Shown piece by piece: positions 46,901-51,890 of a stretch of DNA of 64,000 bases. How positions within the stretch are numbered: position 1 is the stretch's first letter; each line of letters starts with the position of its first letter. Both the position numbers and the translations under genes were made by a program. This DNA comes from Forficula auricularia (Eukaryota; Arthropoda; Insecta; Dermaptera; Forficulidae), in contig JALMQS010000128.1 in assembly GCA_024734495.1 (NCBI GenBank), positions 18,097,079 through 18,161,078 of the forward strand, given 5' to 3'. The notes beneath the pieces were generated by a model. The model saw only the letters and a program-made list of their open reading frames with translations, did not search any database and had not been told where the DNA came from.

Positions 46901-47482
46901 CTTAGAGTATTGCGTGGATGCCCGAAATGTAGAAGGATTGAGGAGTTAATAAAATTAAGAAATCTCCGAATTCAAAATTTAAAGTTCCAATTTTTAGTGA
47001 GTTATATTTATATTTATTATTTTTATTTAACCCAAGGCCTAGGTGTTGGCCAGAGCTACCAGAGAACTGGTAGCTCGCAGTTACTTGAGGTCCCTGGTTC
47101 GGACCATTGCTGGTCCTTTTATTAATAAAAAATAAAATTATTTCATCTCTAAATTTGATGTATAATAATATTCCATATTATTTTTAATATTTTTCAGTTT
47201 GTTACAAGTTGCTCTAAGCCTCCGCTTTTGGGATTTGCCCACCTCGAGCCACCATTTTCAATACGATGTGTTGAAGTAGGCGACGATGAAGATACTGGTG
47301 ATACTATTGGATCTGTAATCCGAGGATTTTTCACCATCCGCAAAAAAGATCCTCAGCACCGACTGCCCACGAGTTCAACTTGTTTTAATTTGCTCAAATT
47401 GCCAAATTACCAGCGTAAAAGTACTCTACGCGAAAAACTCAGATATGCTGTATCAAGTAATACCGGATTTGAACTCTCCTAA
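10484..47482 (+). CDS. UBE3B: UBE3B, HECT-type E3 ubiquitin-protein ligase (19 coding exons)
   Basis: HECT E3 ligases take ubiquitin from an E2 onto their own cysteine and then pass it to substrate lysines. Joining 19 exons gives 3,243 nt (1,080 residues plus stop) with every intron phase consistent; from memory the human protein is 1,068 residues. Residues 36-46 form an IQ motif ([11 protein letters not shown]), which in this family binds calmodulin. The middle part is helical and UBE3B-specific (for example [10 protein letters not shown] in exon 6). The HECT domain fills exons 13-19: [17 protein letters not shown], then the catalytic LPTSSTCF with Cys1048 (codon 47381-47383), 32 residues from the C-terminus as in human UBE3B, ending NTGFELS. 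The start ATG is preceded by aaaag, and the N-terminus [12 protein letters not shown] aligns with UBE3B. Oddities: a weak exon 2 donor, a TG acceptor at exon 11, and duplicated exons 17-18, of which only the second copy is open. UBE3C is the nearest relative, but the alignment favours UBE3B throughout. Identity is from remembered family sequence, not a search. Confidence 0.95.
10877..11276. other. assembly gap (400 N) next to a 35-C run
   Basis: The N run lies in UBE3B intron 1 and is followed by 35 consecutive C (11277-11311). The flanks (GGCCGTAGTCAGA left; GGGGG...TGGCTACGTTCATGG right, near 11500) look like the ends of one MITE, so the gap probably falls in a C-rich element. Confidence 0.9.
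11668..12595. mobile_element. DNA transposon remnant with 24-bp inverted ends
   Basis: TTGAAGGGTCTGCTGCAAAAA at the left pairs with TTTTTGCAGCAAACCCTTCAA at the right. The interior (930 bp) has no intact transposase. Superfamily uncertain, possibly mariner-like. Confidence 0.65.
12600..13790. other. UBE3B intron 1, remaining part
   Basis: Contains a second copy of the 3206 repeat near 12620-12740, and near 13165-13270 a SINE-like block (GCCATACTCGATTCATGGC) related to those at 25810 and 53020. The rest is plain AT-rich intron. Confidence 0.4.
13792..13950 (+). CDS. UBE3B: UBE3B coding exon 2
   Basis: The acceptor is TTAATTGCAG. The exon encodes [17 protein letters not shown] and then [20 protein letters not shown], matching the UBE3B region after the IQ motif. 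The chosen donor AAAAA|GTTGAT is weak. It adds about seven residues (YLFLFKK) compared with human UBE3B. A junction 21 nt earlier (after GCAG at 13929) would fit the protein better but has no GT. Confidence 0.8.
14436..16209 (-). mobile_element. mariner-like transposon (minus strand), interrupted by a LINE
   Basis: Inverted ends of about 30 bp: AGGGTCTTTCAAAAGTCGCG at left, and GACTTTTAAAAGACC at right. On the minus strand at about 15840-16000 the frame reads [19 protein letters not shown], the third-aspartate region of mariner-type DDE transposases. A + strand LINE splits the element, and the rest of the transposase is lost. Confidence 0.8.
14568..15838 (+). mobile_element. 5'-truncated non-LTR retrotransposon (Jockey/CR1-like reverse transcriptase)
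   Basis: Three pieces of one frame (14568-14999, 15054-15455, 15465-15737) cover the reverse transcriptase from [19 protein letters not shown] through [20 protein letters not shown] and the catalytic FADDT, then the C-terminal [18 protein letters not shown]. Stop codons (TAG at 14997 and 15453) break it. An A-rich tail follows. Endonuclease absent; inactive. Confidence 0.85.
16388..16715 (+). CDS. UBE3B: UBE3B coding exon 3
   Basis: The acceptor is TTTTACAG and the donor is AGA|GTTTGT (phase 0). The product contains [15 protein letters not shown] and [17 protein letters not shown], strongly UBE3B-like. An alternative acceptor, GCTAG at 16402, would also stay in frame but has no pyrimidine tract. 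Confidence 0.9.
17383..18397 (+). mobile_element. hAT transposon with decayed transposase C-terminus
   Basis: The ends CAGTGGTTCCCAACCT and AGGTTGGGAACCCCTG are inverted. The flanks TAACAAAA and TAATAAAA (17375-17382, 18398-18405) form an 8-bp duplication with one mismatch. The interior encodes the end of a hAT transposase of the ZBED5/SCAND3-like type: a frame at 17654-18121 with [20 protein letters not shown], then after a stop [13 protein letters not shown]. The DNA-binding and catalytic parts are missing. Confidence 0.88.
18720..18900. repeat. foldback MITE
   Basis: TTGAAAGGTTTTTTTAGTCAC at 18720 is reversed near 18868 (GTGACTAAAAATCCTTTCAA), and the TCTAATAAAAGACAA and TAGTTAATTATTATTATTA blocks also pair. 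Lies in UBE3B intron 3. Confidence 0.7.
19386..19512. repeat. short foldback element with perfect 51-bp arms
   Basis: 19386-19436 and 19462-19512 are exact reverse complements (ends TTGAAGGAGACAATAAAAGA) around a 25-bp loop. A related end (CAGAAGACACCC, TTTTGTCTCCTTCAA) occurs at 54800. Confidence 0.85.
19632..19820 (+). CDS. UBE3B: UBE3B coding exon 4
   Basis: 63 codons, phase 0 at both ends, between TTGTTTTAG and GAG|GTAATT. It encodes [11 protein letters not shown] and [18 protein letters not shown], matching the human SLALRPVIAAQFSDNL region. Reading past the donor gives an intron-encoded hydrophobic tail and a stop, so the 65-bp intron must be removed. Confidence 0.93.
19886..20077 (+). 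CDS. UBE3B: UBE3B coding exon 5
   Basis: 64 codons, phase 0. The acceptor is ACTTCTTAG and the donor is ACA|GTTAAT. The product includes [15 protein letters not shown], matching human SLEGCHTLCLMGNL. The preceding intron is only 65 bp. Confidence 0.93.
20110..20252. repeat. small MITE with inverted ends
   Basis: ACCGAGGGTTGAACCGCGA at left and TCGCGGTTCACCCCTCG at right pair over about 17 bp. Lies in UBE3B intron 5. Confidence 0.65.
20852..21185. mobile_element. non-autonomous DNA transposon with 8-bp target duplication
   Basis: The ends pair over about 26 bp (CATAGAGTAATATAGAGTGG against its complement at 21165-21185). ATCTGTTC flanks both sides exactly (20844-20851, 21186-21193). An 8-bp duplication suggests the hAT or P superfamily. 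No coding sequence. Confidence 0.85.
21349..21489 (+). CDS. UBE3B: UBE3B coding exon 6
   Basis: 47 codons, phase 0. The acceptor is GTTTTTAG and the donor is AAG|GTATTT. It carries the almost invariant UBE3B stretch [13 protein letters not shown]. Confidence 0.96.
21550..21660 (+). CDS. UBE3B: UBE3B coding exon 7
   Basis: 37 codons, phase 0, with introns of 60 and 61 bp on either side. [17 protein letters not shown] matches human KQLQFLWGVPLIRIFF. It ends with an acidic and polar linker. Confidence 0.93.
21722..21929 (+). CDS. UBE3B: UBE3B coding exon 8 (with alanine tract)
   Basis: The acceptor is ATTTCAG; the exon ends phase 1 at ACTG|GTTCGT. It encodes [12 protein letters not shown], eight alanines (residues 451-458), then [22 protein letters not shown], matching human [20 protein letters not shown]. 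The alanine codons are mixed (GCA, GCC, GCT), which argues against recent triplet expansion. The tract is absent from human UBE3B as I recall it. Confidence 0.94.
21930..22600. other. UBE3B intron 8, first part
   Basis: AT-rich, no element or exon that I can support. The rest of the intron holds a SINE (22615-22695) and a foldback element (23051-23376). Confidence 0.4.
22615..22695 (-). mobile_element. tRNA-like SINE head (minus strand)
   Basis: On the minus strand GGTTGGCCGAGTGGGCAGAG resembles a Leu/Ser-type A box and GGTTCAAGCCTC resembles a B box. It lacks the pairing of a real tRNA acceptor stem. Confidence 0.55.
23051..23376. repeat. foldback element with about 110-bp arms
   Basis: Left arm 23051-23160, right arm 23258-23376, nearly perfect, for example AACTTGAGTAAGATACGAGG against CCTCGTATCTTACTCAAGTT. 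Each arm contains the CTGATGA hairpin motif. Lies in UBE3B intron 8. Confidence 0.85.
23596..23767 (+). CDS. UBE3B: UBE3B coding exon 9
   Basis: The acceptor is CTTTTTCAG and the donor is AC|GTAAGA (phase 2). [20 protein letters not shown] and [15 protein letters not shown] match human [20 protein letters not shown] and LMLFCDCSRHLI. Confidence 0.95.
24174..25525 (-). mobile_element. RTE-like LINE, 5'-truncated (minus strand)
   Basis: The minus strand encodes reverse transcriptase and C-terminal domain: [34 protein letters not shown], catalytic [31 protein letters not shown] and a basic end [13 protein letters not shown]. It ends in a (CAT)n/(ATG)n tail at 24176, as RTE elements do. CAATCATAA flanks it at 24165-24173 and 25526-25534, a 9-bp target duplication. 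Endonuclease lost to 5' truncation. Very similar to the copy at 32767-34676. Confidence 0.88.
25763..25965. repeat. foldback with perfect 45-bp arms around an (AT)n microsatellite
   Basis: 25763-25807 and 25921-25965 are exact reverse complements (ACAAAGAGAAACAAAGAGG at the outer end). The loop holds a SINE-like bit (GCCATACCCGAAACGGGTGT) and about 30 bp of TA repeat (25889-25918). Confidence 0.85.
26276..26394 (+). CDS. UBE3B: UBE3B coding exon 10
   Basis: The acceptor is TGATTTTAG; the donor is TTTG|GTAAAT (phase 1). [17 protein letters not shown] and [10 protein letters not shown] match human TILDDIEVYEEQISFKL and FLNSFVFKMI. The preceding 2.5-kb intron contains an RTE-like LINE. Confidence 0.95.
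26477..26649 (+). CDS. UBE3B: UBE3B coding exon 11, reached through a TG acceptor
   Basis: The product [11 protein letters not shown], then [20 protein letters not shown], matches human ENAKGETLELF and LMVLYERDCRRRFTPEDHW, so the exon is certain. There is no AG anywhere from the exon 10 donor to well inside this exon. The junction that keeps both frame and protein is ATTTCTTTTTG|AT, that is, TG where AG is expected, after a good pyrimidine tract. The donor CAG|GTGAAT is normal (phase 0). Confidence 0.88.
26855..27650 (+). mobile_element. LINE reverse transcriptase fragment (RTE-like)
   Basis: First a frame with the catalytic YTDD ([20 protein letters not shown]), then after a frameshift a frame with [30 protein letters not shown] and [10 protein letters not shown], the usual order at the end of such reverse transcriptases. 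Diverged from the other LINEs here and inactive. Lies in UBE3B intron 11. Confidence 0.82.
28179..28324 (+). CDS. UBE3B: UBE3B coding exon 12
   Basis: The acceptor is TTGATTCAG; the exon ends phase 2 at [30 protein letters not shown] matches human [20 protein letters not shown], the linker just before the HECT domain. Confidence 0.94.
28435..28571 (+). CDS. UBE3B: UBE3B coding exon 13 (HECT domain begins)
   Basis: The acceptor is TTTTAAAG; the donor is AAAG|GTTTTT (phase 1). [11 protein letters not shown], then [20 protein letters not shown] and QDGVF, is the start of the HECT N-lobe. Confidence 0.95.
29250..29640. mobile_element. inverted pair of tRNA-derived SINE copies
   Basis: 29486-29579 folds like a 94-nt tRNA: GGATCAG at the start pairs with CTGATCC at the end, with a B box GGTTCGAACCCC and TTTT just after. 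A minus-strand copy starts at 29311 (GGATCAGCCGGGGTTCGAAC). The flanks AGACAAAAGGAT / ATCCTTTTGTCT and TTAATTTATAAGT-like ends also pair. Lies in UBE3B intron 13. Confidence 0.75.
30069..30232 (+). CDS. UBE3B: UBE3B coding exon 14 (HECT N-lobe)
   Basis: The acceptor is TTTTTTAG; the donor is GAA|GTAAGT (phase 0). [27 protein letters not shown] and [15 protein letters not shown] are nearly the same as in human UBE3B. The preceding 1.5-kb intron holds a tRNA-like inverted pair. Confidence 0.96.
30584..30940 (-). mobile_element. deletion derivative of a mariner transposon
   Basis: Inverted ends: TAGGGTGGGCCATTTAACTT at left; GATGGCTCACCCTATA at right, with TA at both edges. Minus-strand remnant WFQQDGATC (30770-30800) is the second-aspartate motif of mariner transposases. 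Lies in UBE3B intron 14. Confidence 0.8.
31277..31423 (+). CDS. UBE3B: UBE3B coding exon 15 (HECT)
   Basis: 49 codons, phase 0. [18 protein letters not shown], then [11 protein letters not shown], matches the E2-binding part of the UBE3B HECT domain. The acceptor GAATAG has a poor pyrimidine tract. The preceding intron contains a mariner-derived MITE. Confidence 0.95.
31495..31610 (+). CDS. UBE3B: UBE3B coding exon 16 (HECT)
   Basis: The acceptor is CTTTTCAG; the donor is AATAA|GTAAAT (phase 2). [18 protein letters not shown] matches human [18 protein letters not shown]. The intron that follows is over 5 kb to the first copy of exon 17 and holds a nested LINE. Confidence 0.95.
31948..34770. 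mobile_element. palindromic element split by a LINE
   Basis: The outer ends AGTAGGTTATAATGAAAG (31948) and its complement (about 34733-34752) pair. Inner arms 32270-32430 and 32650-32766 plus 34677-34725 also pair, the second arm being cut by the LINE at 32767-34676. Includes a hairpin motif at 32022-32057 and a repeated block (CATGACGCTTTTTATATC at 32140 and 32598). Confidence 0.75.
32767..34676 (+). mobile_element. RTE-like LINE with open reverse transcriptase frame
   Basis: An open frame of 586 residues from 32894 to 34654 (open further upstream without an [16 protein letters not shown]). It holds the whole reverse transcriptase: [66 protein letters not shown] and the catalytic FADD (residues 332-335). 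The C-terminal maturase-like part and [13 protein letters not shown] follow. The tail is (ATG)n. The N-terminal endonuclease is missing, so it is a truncated insertion, but the frame is undamaged and the insertion recent. Confidence 0.9.
34880..35400. repeat. foldback element with tRNA-like arms
   Basis: The left arm holds CCTCGGGATCGAACCCGAGT (B-box complement, 35090) followed by AGCAATCTGGGCC. The right arm returns GGTCCTGATTGCT and CCACTCGAGTTCATTTCCC near 35282. Same family as 50340-51030. Confidence 0.65.
35473..35690 (+). mobile_element. tRNA-derived SINE with poly-A tail and target duplication
   Basis: A box TTAGCCGAGCTGGCTAA, B box GGTTCGATCC, an unrelated body, and a 16-A tail ending about 35690. 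AAACATTGAC precedes it (35463-35472) and is repeated right after the tail (to 35697). Recent-looking insertion in UBE3B intron 16. Confidence 0.88.
36606..36836. mobile_element. Harbinger-type MITE (first copy)
   Basis: Inverted ends close to GGGCCAGTTGTATGTCGG, flanked by TAA on both sides. Internal inverted blocks CCTTATAATTCAC / GTGAATTATAAGG. The second copy lies at 41656-41873. Confidence 0.75.
36945..37075 (+). pseudogene. UBE3B: UBE3B exon 17, first copy, frameshifted
   Basis: Same splice sites and sequence as the second copy 5 kb downstream, but with one extra G after GAACAAA (near 37004), giving 131 nt instead of 130 and breaking the frame after MHTQIKEQ. Either a true dead duplicate or an assembly copy carrying a read error. 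Confidence 0.85.
37149..37312 (+). pseudogene. UBE3B: UBE3B exon 18, first copy, frameshifted
   Basis: 164 nt instead of 165: TTACAAGG replaces TTACAAAGG at the start, so LQRLISGDN breaks after LQ with an early stop. The rest, from [13 protein letters not shown] onward, is identical to the downstream copy. Confidence 0.85.
38388..40816 (-). mobile_element. satellite-bearing foldback element, copy A (minus orientation)
   Basis: Begins with TGCAACGGATCGTTGC, the end found in reverse at 46247. After about 130 bp come roughly three repeat units reading one way (38530-38830), a hairpin centre (38870-38930), then about nine units of 119 bp reading the other way (about 38940-40120). Each forward unit contains CGATTCCTC, GTCTTCAGCAATGG and CCGAAACGTC. 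Then a unique part with a CATC/ATAC microsatellite runs into the assembly gap. No open reading frame of its own. Confidence 0.8.
39180..40130. repeat. tandem array of about eight 119-bp units
   Basis: Starts of ATTCCTCAA-type units fall near 39229, 39345, 39459, 39578, 39699, 39817, 39936 and 40056. Units differ by few bases, so they were amplified recently. Confidence 0.9.
40817..41381. other. assembly gap (565 N)
   Basis: Lies between satellite element copy A and the second copy of the 2-kb exon 17-18 block. The join is suspect: the sequence right of the gap repeats 36336 onward. Confidence 0.95.
41656..41873. mobile_element. Harbinger-type MITE (second copy)
   Basis: Same element as at 36606-36836 with better-kept ends; TAA on both sides. 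Lies in the intron upstream of the intact exon 17. Confidence 0.78.
41992..42121 (+). CDS. UBE3B: UBE3B coding exon 17, intact copy (HECT)
   Basis: The acceptor is TTTATTTCAG; the donor is GAG|GTAAAT (phase 0). [19 protein letters not shown] and [17 protein letters not shown] match human [17 protein letters not shown] and FRSIIKPEWIRMFSTPE. Begins about 600 bp after the assembly gap. Confidence 0.94.
42194..42358 (+). CDS. UBE3B: UBE3B coding exon 18, intact copy (HECT)
   Basis: 55 codons, phase 0, after a 72-bp intron. [24 protein letters not shown] and [19 protein letters not shown] match the human HECT domain. The donor AAG|GTAACT opens a 4.8-kb intron containing the satellite foldback element. 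Confidence 0.95.
43434..46265 (+). mobile_element. satellite-bearing foldback element, copy B (plus orientation)
   Basis: Begins AGTATAGTAATGGGTCTCGC, then a unique part with (GGAT)n near 43638, repeat units in one orientation (44150-44830), an inserted retroelement piece (44830-45608), units in the other orientation (45610-46110), and the end TTGCAGTTTATTTT at about 46258. It mirrors copy A and the short copy at 60830-61660. Confidence 0.8.
44830..45608 (-). mobile_element. LTR-retrotransposon gag-like fragment inside copy B
   Basis: The minus strand encodes two overlapping frames (45622-45392 and 45458-45015) with a zinc-knuckle-like [14 protein letters not shown]. This fits C-X2-C-X4-H-X4-C except that the second cysteine is F. 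Lysine/glutamate-rich sequence follows ([19 protein letters not shown]). Both repeat arms of the host hairpin stop at its edges, so it sits in the loop. No protease or polymerase. Confidence 0.55.
46266..47030. other. UBE3B intron 18, remainder
   Basis: No exon or element recognised; ordinary intron sequence. Confidence 0.4.
47036..47122 (+). mobile_element. tRNA-like SINE fragment
   Basis: GGCCAGAGCTACCAGAGAAC, then GGTCCCTGGTTCGGACC (B box) and GCTGGTCCTTTT, similar in layout to the 29486 element but degraded. Just upstream of UBE3B exon 19. Confidence 0.5.
47198..47482 (+). CDS. UBE3B: UBE3B coding exon 19 (HECT C-lobe, catalytic cysteine, stop)
   Basis: The acceptor is ATTTTTCAG. The exon encodes [20 protein letters not shown] and the C-lobe; [14 protein letters not shown] carries the catalytic cysteine that forms the ubiquitin thioester. 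It ends SSNTGFELS and TAA. Confidence 0.97.
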   Translation, partial: FVTSCSKPPLLGFAHLEPPFSIRCVEVGDDEDTGDTIGSVIRGFFTIRKKDPQHRLPTSSTCFNLLKLPNYQRKSTLREKLRYAVSSNTGFELS

Positions 47483-47562
47483 CATCTTATATGGAAATTT
47501 ATTTTATATAAATATATATTTTTTATTAAAAGATCTTCATTTCTTGCTATAATTTCATTTAT

Positions 47563-47568
47563 AATAAA
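47563..47568 (+). promoter_or_regulatory. UBE3B: candidate UBE3B polyadenylation signal AATAAA
   Basis: First AATAAA, about 80 bp after the stop codon. Others occur later (for example near 47748), and the region is AT-rich, so which is used is not certain. Confidence 0.4.
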
Positions 47569-47651
47569 TAAGTTAGGGCCTAATATTTGGTCTTAATAGA
47601 TCTTGTGTGAAGAAAATGCGATCTAGTCGCAGAATATTTACTTTAAGGCTT

Positions 47652-47700
<49 letters not shown>
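47652..47700. repeat. (TA)n(TG)n microsatellite
   Basis: About 34 bp of TA followed by GTGTGTGTGTG downstream of UBE3B. Confidence 0.9.
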
Positions 47701-47934
47701 CCTCTTATAATATATTTAGCCAAAAGATATAATTTTTTATTGTTATTAATAAATCGTGAAGTATATTATTATTATTTTTTTTTACACTTGAATAGACTAT
47801 TATCTATAATTACCAAAGAAATTAATCACATTATTTTTTTTTTATTATATATTTAAAATGAATAAAGAAAGAATAAAAAATAATGAAATTCCATCTTCAT
47901 ATATTCAAAAATTTCGGCAATGTTTTGAATTCTG

Positions 47935-48125
47935 GGATCGATAGCTCAGTAGCTAATAAATAGTAATTAGTAGAGATTGTGGTGTTGGTTCAAGGTGAAA
48001 CATCTTTAATAAAGATAAAAGAAAATAAATATTGCATATAATATTTATTTACTTTATTCTTTGCTAATAGGCCTACTCTTGCGCCGGTCTCTTAAAGTCC
48101 CCGGGTTCAAACTCCGGCAGATCCT
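47935..48125 (+). mobile_element. tRNA-derived SINE interrupted by a second repeat
   Basis: GGATCGATAGCTCAGTAGCT (A-box side) and GGGTTCAAACTCCGGCAGATCC (B-box side, then T run) are split by about 90 bp that resemble the repeat at 23028 (TTGGTTCAAGGTGAAACAT). Confidence 0.6.
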
Positions 48126-48129
48126 TTTT

Positions 48130-49005
48130 TATATAATACAATTTTTTCTTTATTCACTAAATTAATTTTTTTTTTTTTGTTAAATTTCGATTTTTAAAAA
48201 TAAAACTTTCGACTAAGGAATTTATATATATTTTATATTTATTTAATTTTAAATAATTTTTTTAAATATAATTTTAAAATGAGCCTTTATTCAAATGTTT
48301 TATCTTAAAGATCTAGGTTCTAATTTCCTAATACATATTTTTATAAATAAAAAACAAATTAATCTGCAAGATAAAACATTTTCATAAATAGGCTCTTGTG
48401 CCAGATTGTACTTGTCAAAAAATTATTAAATGGTTTATATTTATATTATTCAAATGCTAGCTGTGATACGTTTCTATATAGATACTAAAAACAGTTTTTA
48501 AATAAATAAAAAACATATATTCATGTAATTTTAAGATGTTATAATTACATATATATACATATATTTTAACAAATTATGTATAGGTATACCTGGTGTCTTT
48601 TTTTGTTGTTGTTTTGAAAATATAATGGTAAAGATTTCTTATGCTGTTAGCTATTTTTTCTATTAATTTTAAAACAGAGTAAATACTAAAGATGTTCAGA
48701 ATTAAAAACTGCATCAAATTAATTCATATGTTCCTCTGGGAATATTATGAAAAGTTAGAAACGAGCTACAAACTCAAAAATTAGACAAACTCATTGAAAT
48801 GTATTTTTATCATTTTATTTTTTTTATAATATTGATGTAAGAATATGTTGTATCAAAAAGGGTCCACCCATGTAACTCTAAATGGAGTCTTGAATCGTGA
48901 AAAAAAGGAAAATAGAAATAAATTTCAGGAATTTGGTCGGAGTCGAAGTTTCCTTTGAATGCAGGTTTTGAAAGAATGAAGGTTTTTTTTGTTCCAGAAA
49001 AACAT
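48130..49005. other. AT-rich intergenic stretch
   Basis: Nothing I can support as a gene or defined element. Confidence 0.5.
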
Positions 49006-49008
49006 CCA

Positions 49009-49097
49009 TAGTAGCACAATGTTTCAAACTATATAGTGCCTATATAGATTTTGAGAATCTATATAGGCACTATATAGTTTGAAACATTGTGCTACTA
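49009..49097. repeat. perfect 42-bp palindrome with 5-base loop
   Basis: 49009-49050 and 49056-49097 are exact reverse complements (TAGTAGCACAATGTTTCAAA at the outer end), loop TTGAG. Confidence 0.93.
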
Positions 49098-49439
49098 GGG
49101 ATGCGACAATAAAGTTCCAATCTCTAAAAGTCATAGGGTTCAATGAGTTGGCCAATGGGTTTTTTCTGTTAATAACAAATTTAATCGCGAAGGTGTGTTG
49201 AATGTTAGAAATCTTGTATTTCGCGCAAATGAGGCTTTGAGGGGGGGGGGGGGGGTGATTTTATGTTAGAACAAACGTAATGGTAATATCTTTAAAAAAG
49301 GAGAAGAAGAGCAGAGACGCTTCTACAGTGAGCCAAGGAATCGAGTGCGCTAATTAATTTTGGATTCTCTCCAGTTTGGTAGCTTGCATCTCAATTGCAT
49401 CCAAGGTGCCATAGAATGCTTGAAGGCCGACTATTTATT

Positions 49440-50330
49440 ACTTAATAGTGAAATATAAATTCCCATTATTTGTTTTATTTCTCATTTCATTATGTAAACA
49501 GTATAAAATTTTAAATTTTTTAATACGTACGTCTATTTCTTAACAGACACATAACAATAAATTTTATACAGTTTTTAATTCTGAATAGGTTTTATATTTA
49601 CATATTCGAAAATTAATATGGAAAAATATATTACAGCTAAATGAAAATTTTACTTGTATTTCTTAGATAACCAAAAAAAGATATATTTATATATATAGGT
49701 ATATATATTAACAAATTATGTATATCTATATCTATATATATAAAATACGAAGACTGTGAATGTTTAGTTTAGTTATGTATAATATACGTATATTGAATAT
49801 AAGAAGATTCAAATTTTATCCATTAATATTTCTGAATGATGATTTGCCTATAAGGTATCTCATTCAACTTCATCAGCCTTATTATTTATTATATATGTCG
49901 TATATTTTTTTAACTTTGTTCCCATTCCAAATAAAATATATATGAATCTTCTTCTGGGACAATATTTTAAATTTTCTAACAAAAAGAGAAAAAATACACA
50001 TTTATAAAAAAATATATATCATTAATATTTGATAAGACTTGTCCTATTTCTAAATATCTGTTATTGTTTTTGGATTTTAAATGGAGTTGAAAATTATATT
50101 GTCAATGCGATTCTTTTTTTGGGACGGTTAAAAAGCCAATTTAGATGAAATTCTAATCACATTTGGTCTTAATTAAAAAAATACTCCAATAATATCAATC
50201 AAAATATTGTTTTTTTTTCAACTGAGATCTATGTTTTTTAGATTAAAATAAAGATCTATTGTATATTCATTTTTAAAAAAATATATTTTAAAAAATACAC
50301 AATATAAAATATAAAAATTAAAATTCCCGA
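49440..50330. other. AT-rich intergenic stretch
   Basis: No gene or repeat recognised apart from short TA-rich runs near 49690 and 49730. Confidence 0.5.
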
Positions 50331-50339
50331 TGGAAGCAT

Positions 50340-51030
50340 CACGACAGAGTGTCATCTACTAAATCGAGTTGTCAGGGATAATTTTTATTACATTTCGGAA
50401 GGGTTTTGTTCACTCCTCTCGGGAATCGAACCCGAATGCCAAAAATAGCAATCCGAATCATTCTGGGACCCATCTGACATATGTATCGCACTAAATATTT
50501 CATTCAAAGATTTAAACTTAATGATCTAGTGATTTATAATTTAAACACATAGCCATATAGTTTCAATAGTTAAATATAGATTAAATAAACTCAGTAATCT
50601 TTATTTTAATTACCGTATTTTTCGCCGTATAAGACGCACTTTTTCTCCCCCAAAATCGTGGGGAAAAAGTGCCTGCGTCTTATACGGCAAATACAAAAGC
50701 CCACCATTTTCTAGATTTGCTTCCTTTAAAATTGGGTGCGTCTTATATGCCGGTGCGTCTTATACGGCGAAAAATACGTTATATGGCATGACTGTATTTT
50801 TTATTTAGAATCATTAGACCGAGGAATTTTACAAATAAAGATTAAATCTTTGAGTGAAATATTTAACGCGATACATATGTCAGATCGGTCCAAATAACAG
50901 GGCAACCAATTGGTCCGGGTTACTAATTTTGCCCCTCGAGTTCTATTCCCAGGGGAGGTGTGAAAACAACCCTTCTTACATGTAATAGGAATTATCCATG
51001 AAAACTCGCATTTACTAAATGACACTCTCG
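50340..51030. repeat. foldback element with tRNA-like arms, second element in its loop
   Basis: AGTGTCATCTACTAAAT at the left returns near 51015. CCTCTCGGGAATCGAACCCG (B-box complement) at the left returns as CTCGAGTTCTATTCCCAGGG. TACATATGTC-type blocks also pair. Same family as 34880-35400. The loop holds the MITE at 50612-50780. Confidence 0.75.
50612..50780. mobile_element. MITE with ends CGTATTTTTCGCCGTATAAG
   Basis: The end is repeated in reverse at 50755-50778. The words GTGCGTCTTATA and GTCTTATACGGC recur inside. The terminal sequence resembles a widespread animal MITE type; superfamily not assigned. Confidence 0.75.
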
Positions 51031-51890
51031 TGATTTCTTTAGAAGTACAGAATAATTTTGATCAGTTATCTACTTTATATTATTTTCTTTAATCAACTCT
51101 AAAAACGTCCTATATATATTTATAAAAAATAAAAAATAAAATAAAAAAAAATTTTACAAACATTTTTTGTCAAATTTTCTGTTTTAGATTTTGAATATAA
51201 TTTTTAATTTAAATAAAATGATTACTAATTTTGAAAATAAAACATATTTTTGTTTAAAATACGCTTAGAAGTTTTTATCTATTTCATCTTAATAACTGTA
51301 CTTAAGCTAATAACCGTACTAAGCCTAAACTTTCAATTAGAGTTGATTATTTGGAGTAAACAACAATTTTAATACTTCCATGCTATAACATATCGCATTT
51401 TTTTTAATTTACTATCTGAGTGATATCATTAAATTTTTCCTCTTATTCTTATTTATTTTTTCAGAAATAAATACAATTATATATCTTAATGAATGAATAT
51501 TATAATTTAACTACCATTGTAAAATCCTATGTTTATCTAGATGTTTTATAATAAAGTGTCTATTATTGATTATTATCTCAATTATCTATTAAGTAATTAT
51601 TTCCTGAATTCTATTTTTTAAGGGATATCTAAACTTCCCCATACTAAAAATTCCAATGAATTACATTAAAAATCCTTTAAATAAACTTATTAATATTATT
51701 AAATAATTCAACCTTAAATGTACATTTTTAACTAAAGTACGCGCTTCAGTATTAATGACTCCGCCTATCCGCAAGAGGATAGATGATAACTGCACATGCT
51801 CTGTGGTGGGTTTTTAATAAGGATCCTCCTCTTTACTTCCTCCTTTAAAAATGTTATTGCTATATCATAGAGTGTGGGGGACATATTTCC
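51030..51890. other. AT-rich intergenic stretch
   Basis: Nothing I can support. Confidence 0.5.

Noticed and set aside
47036..48125. tRNA genes flanking the last UBE3B exon
   Set aside because: Both are degraded or interrupted tRNA-like SINE heads.
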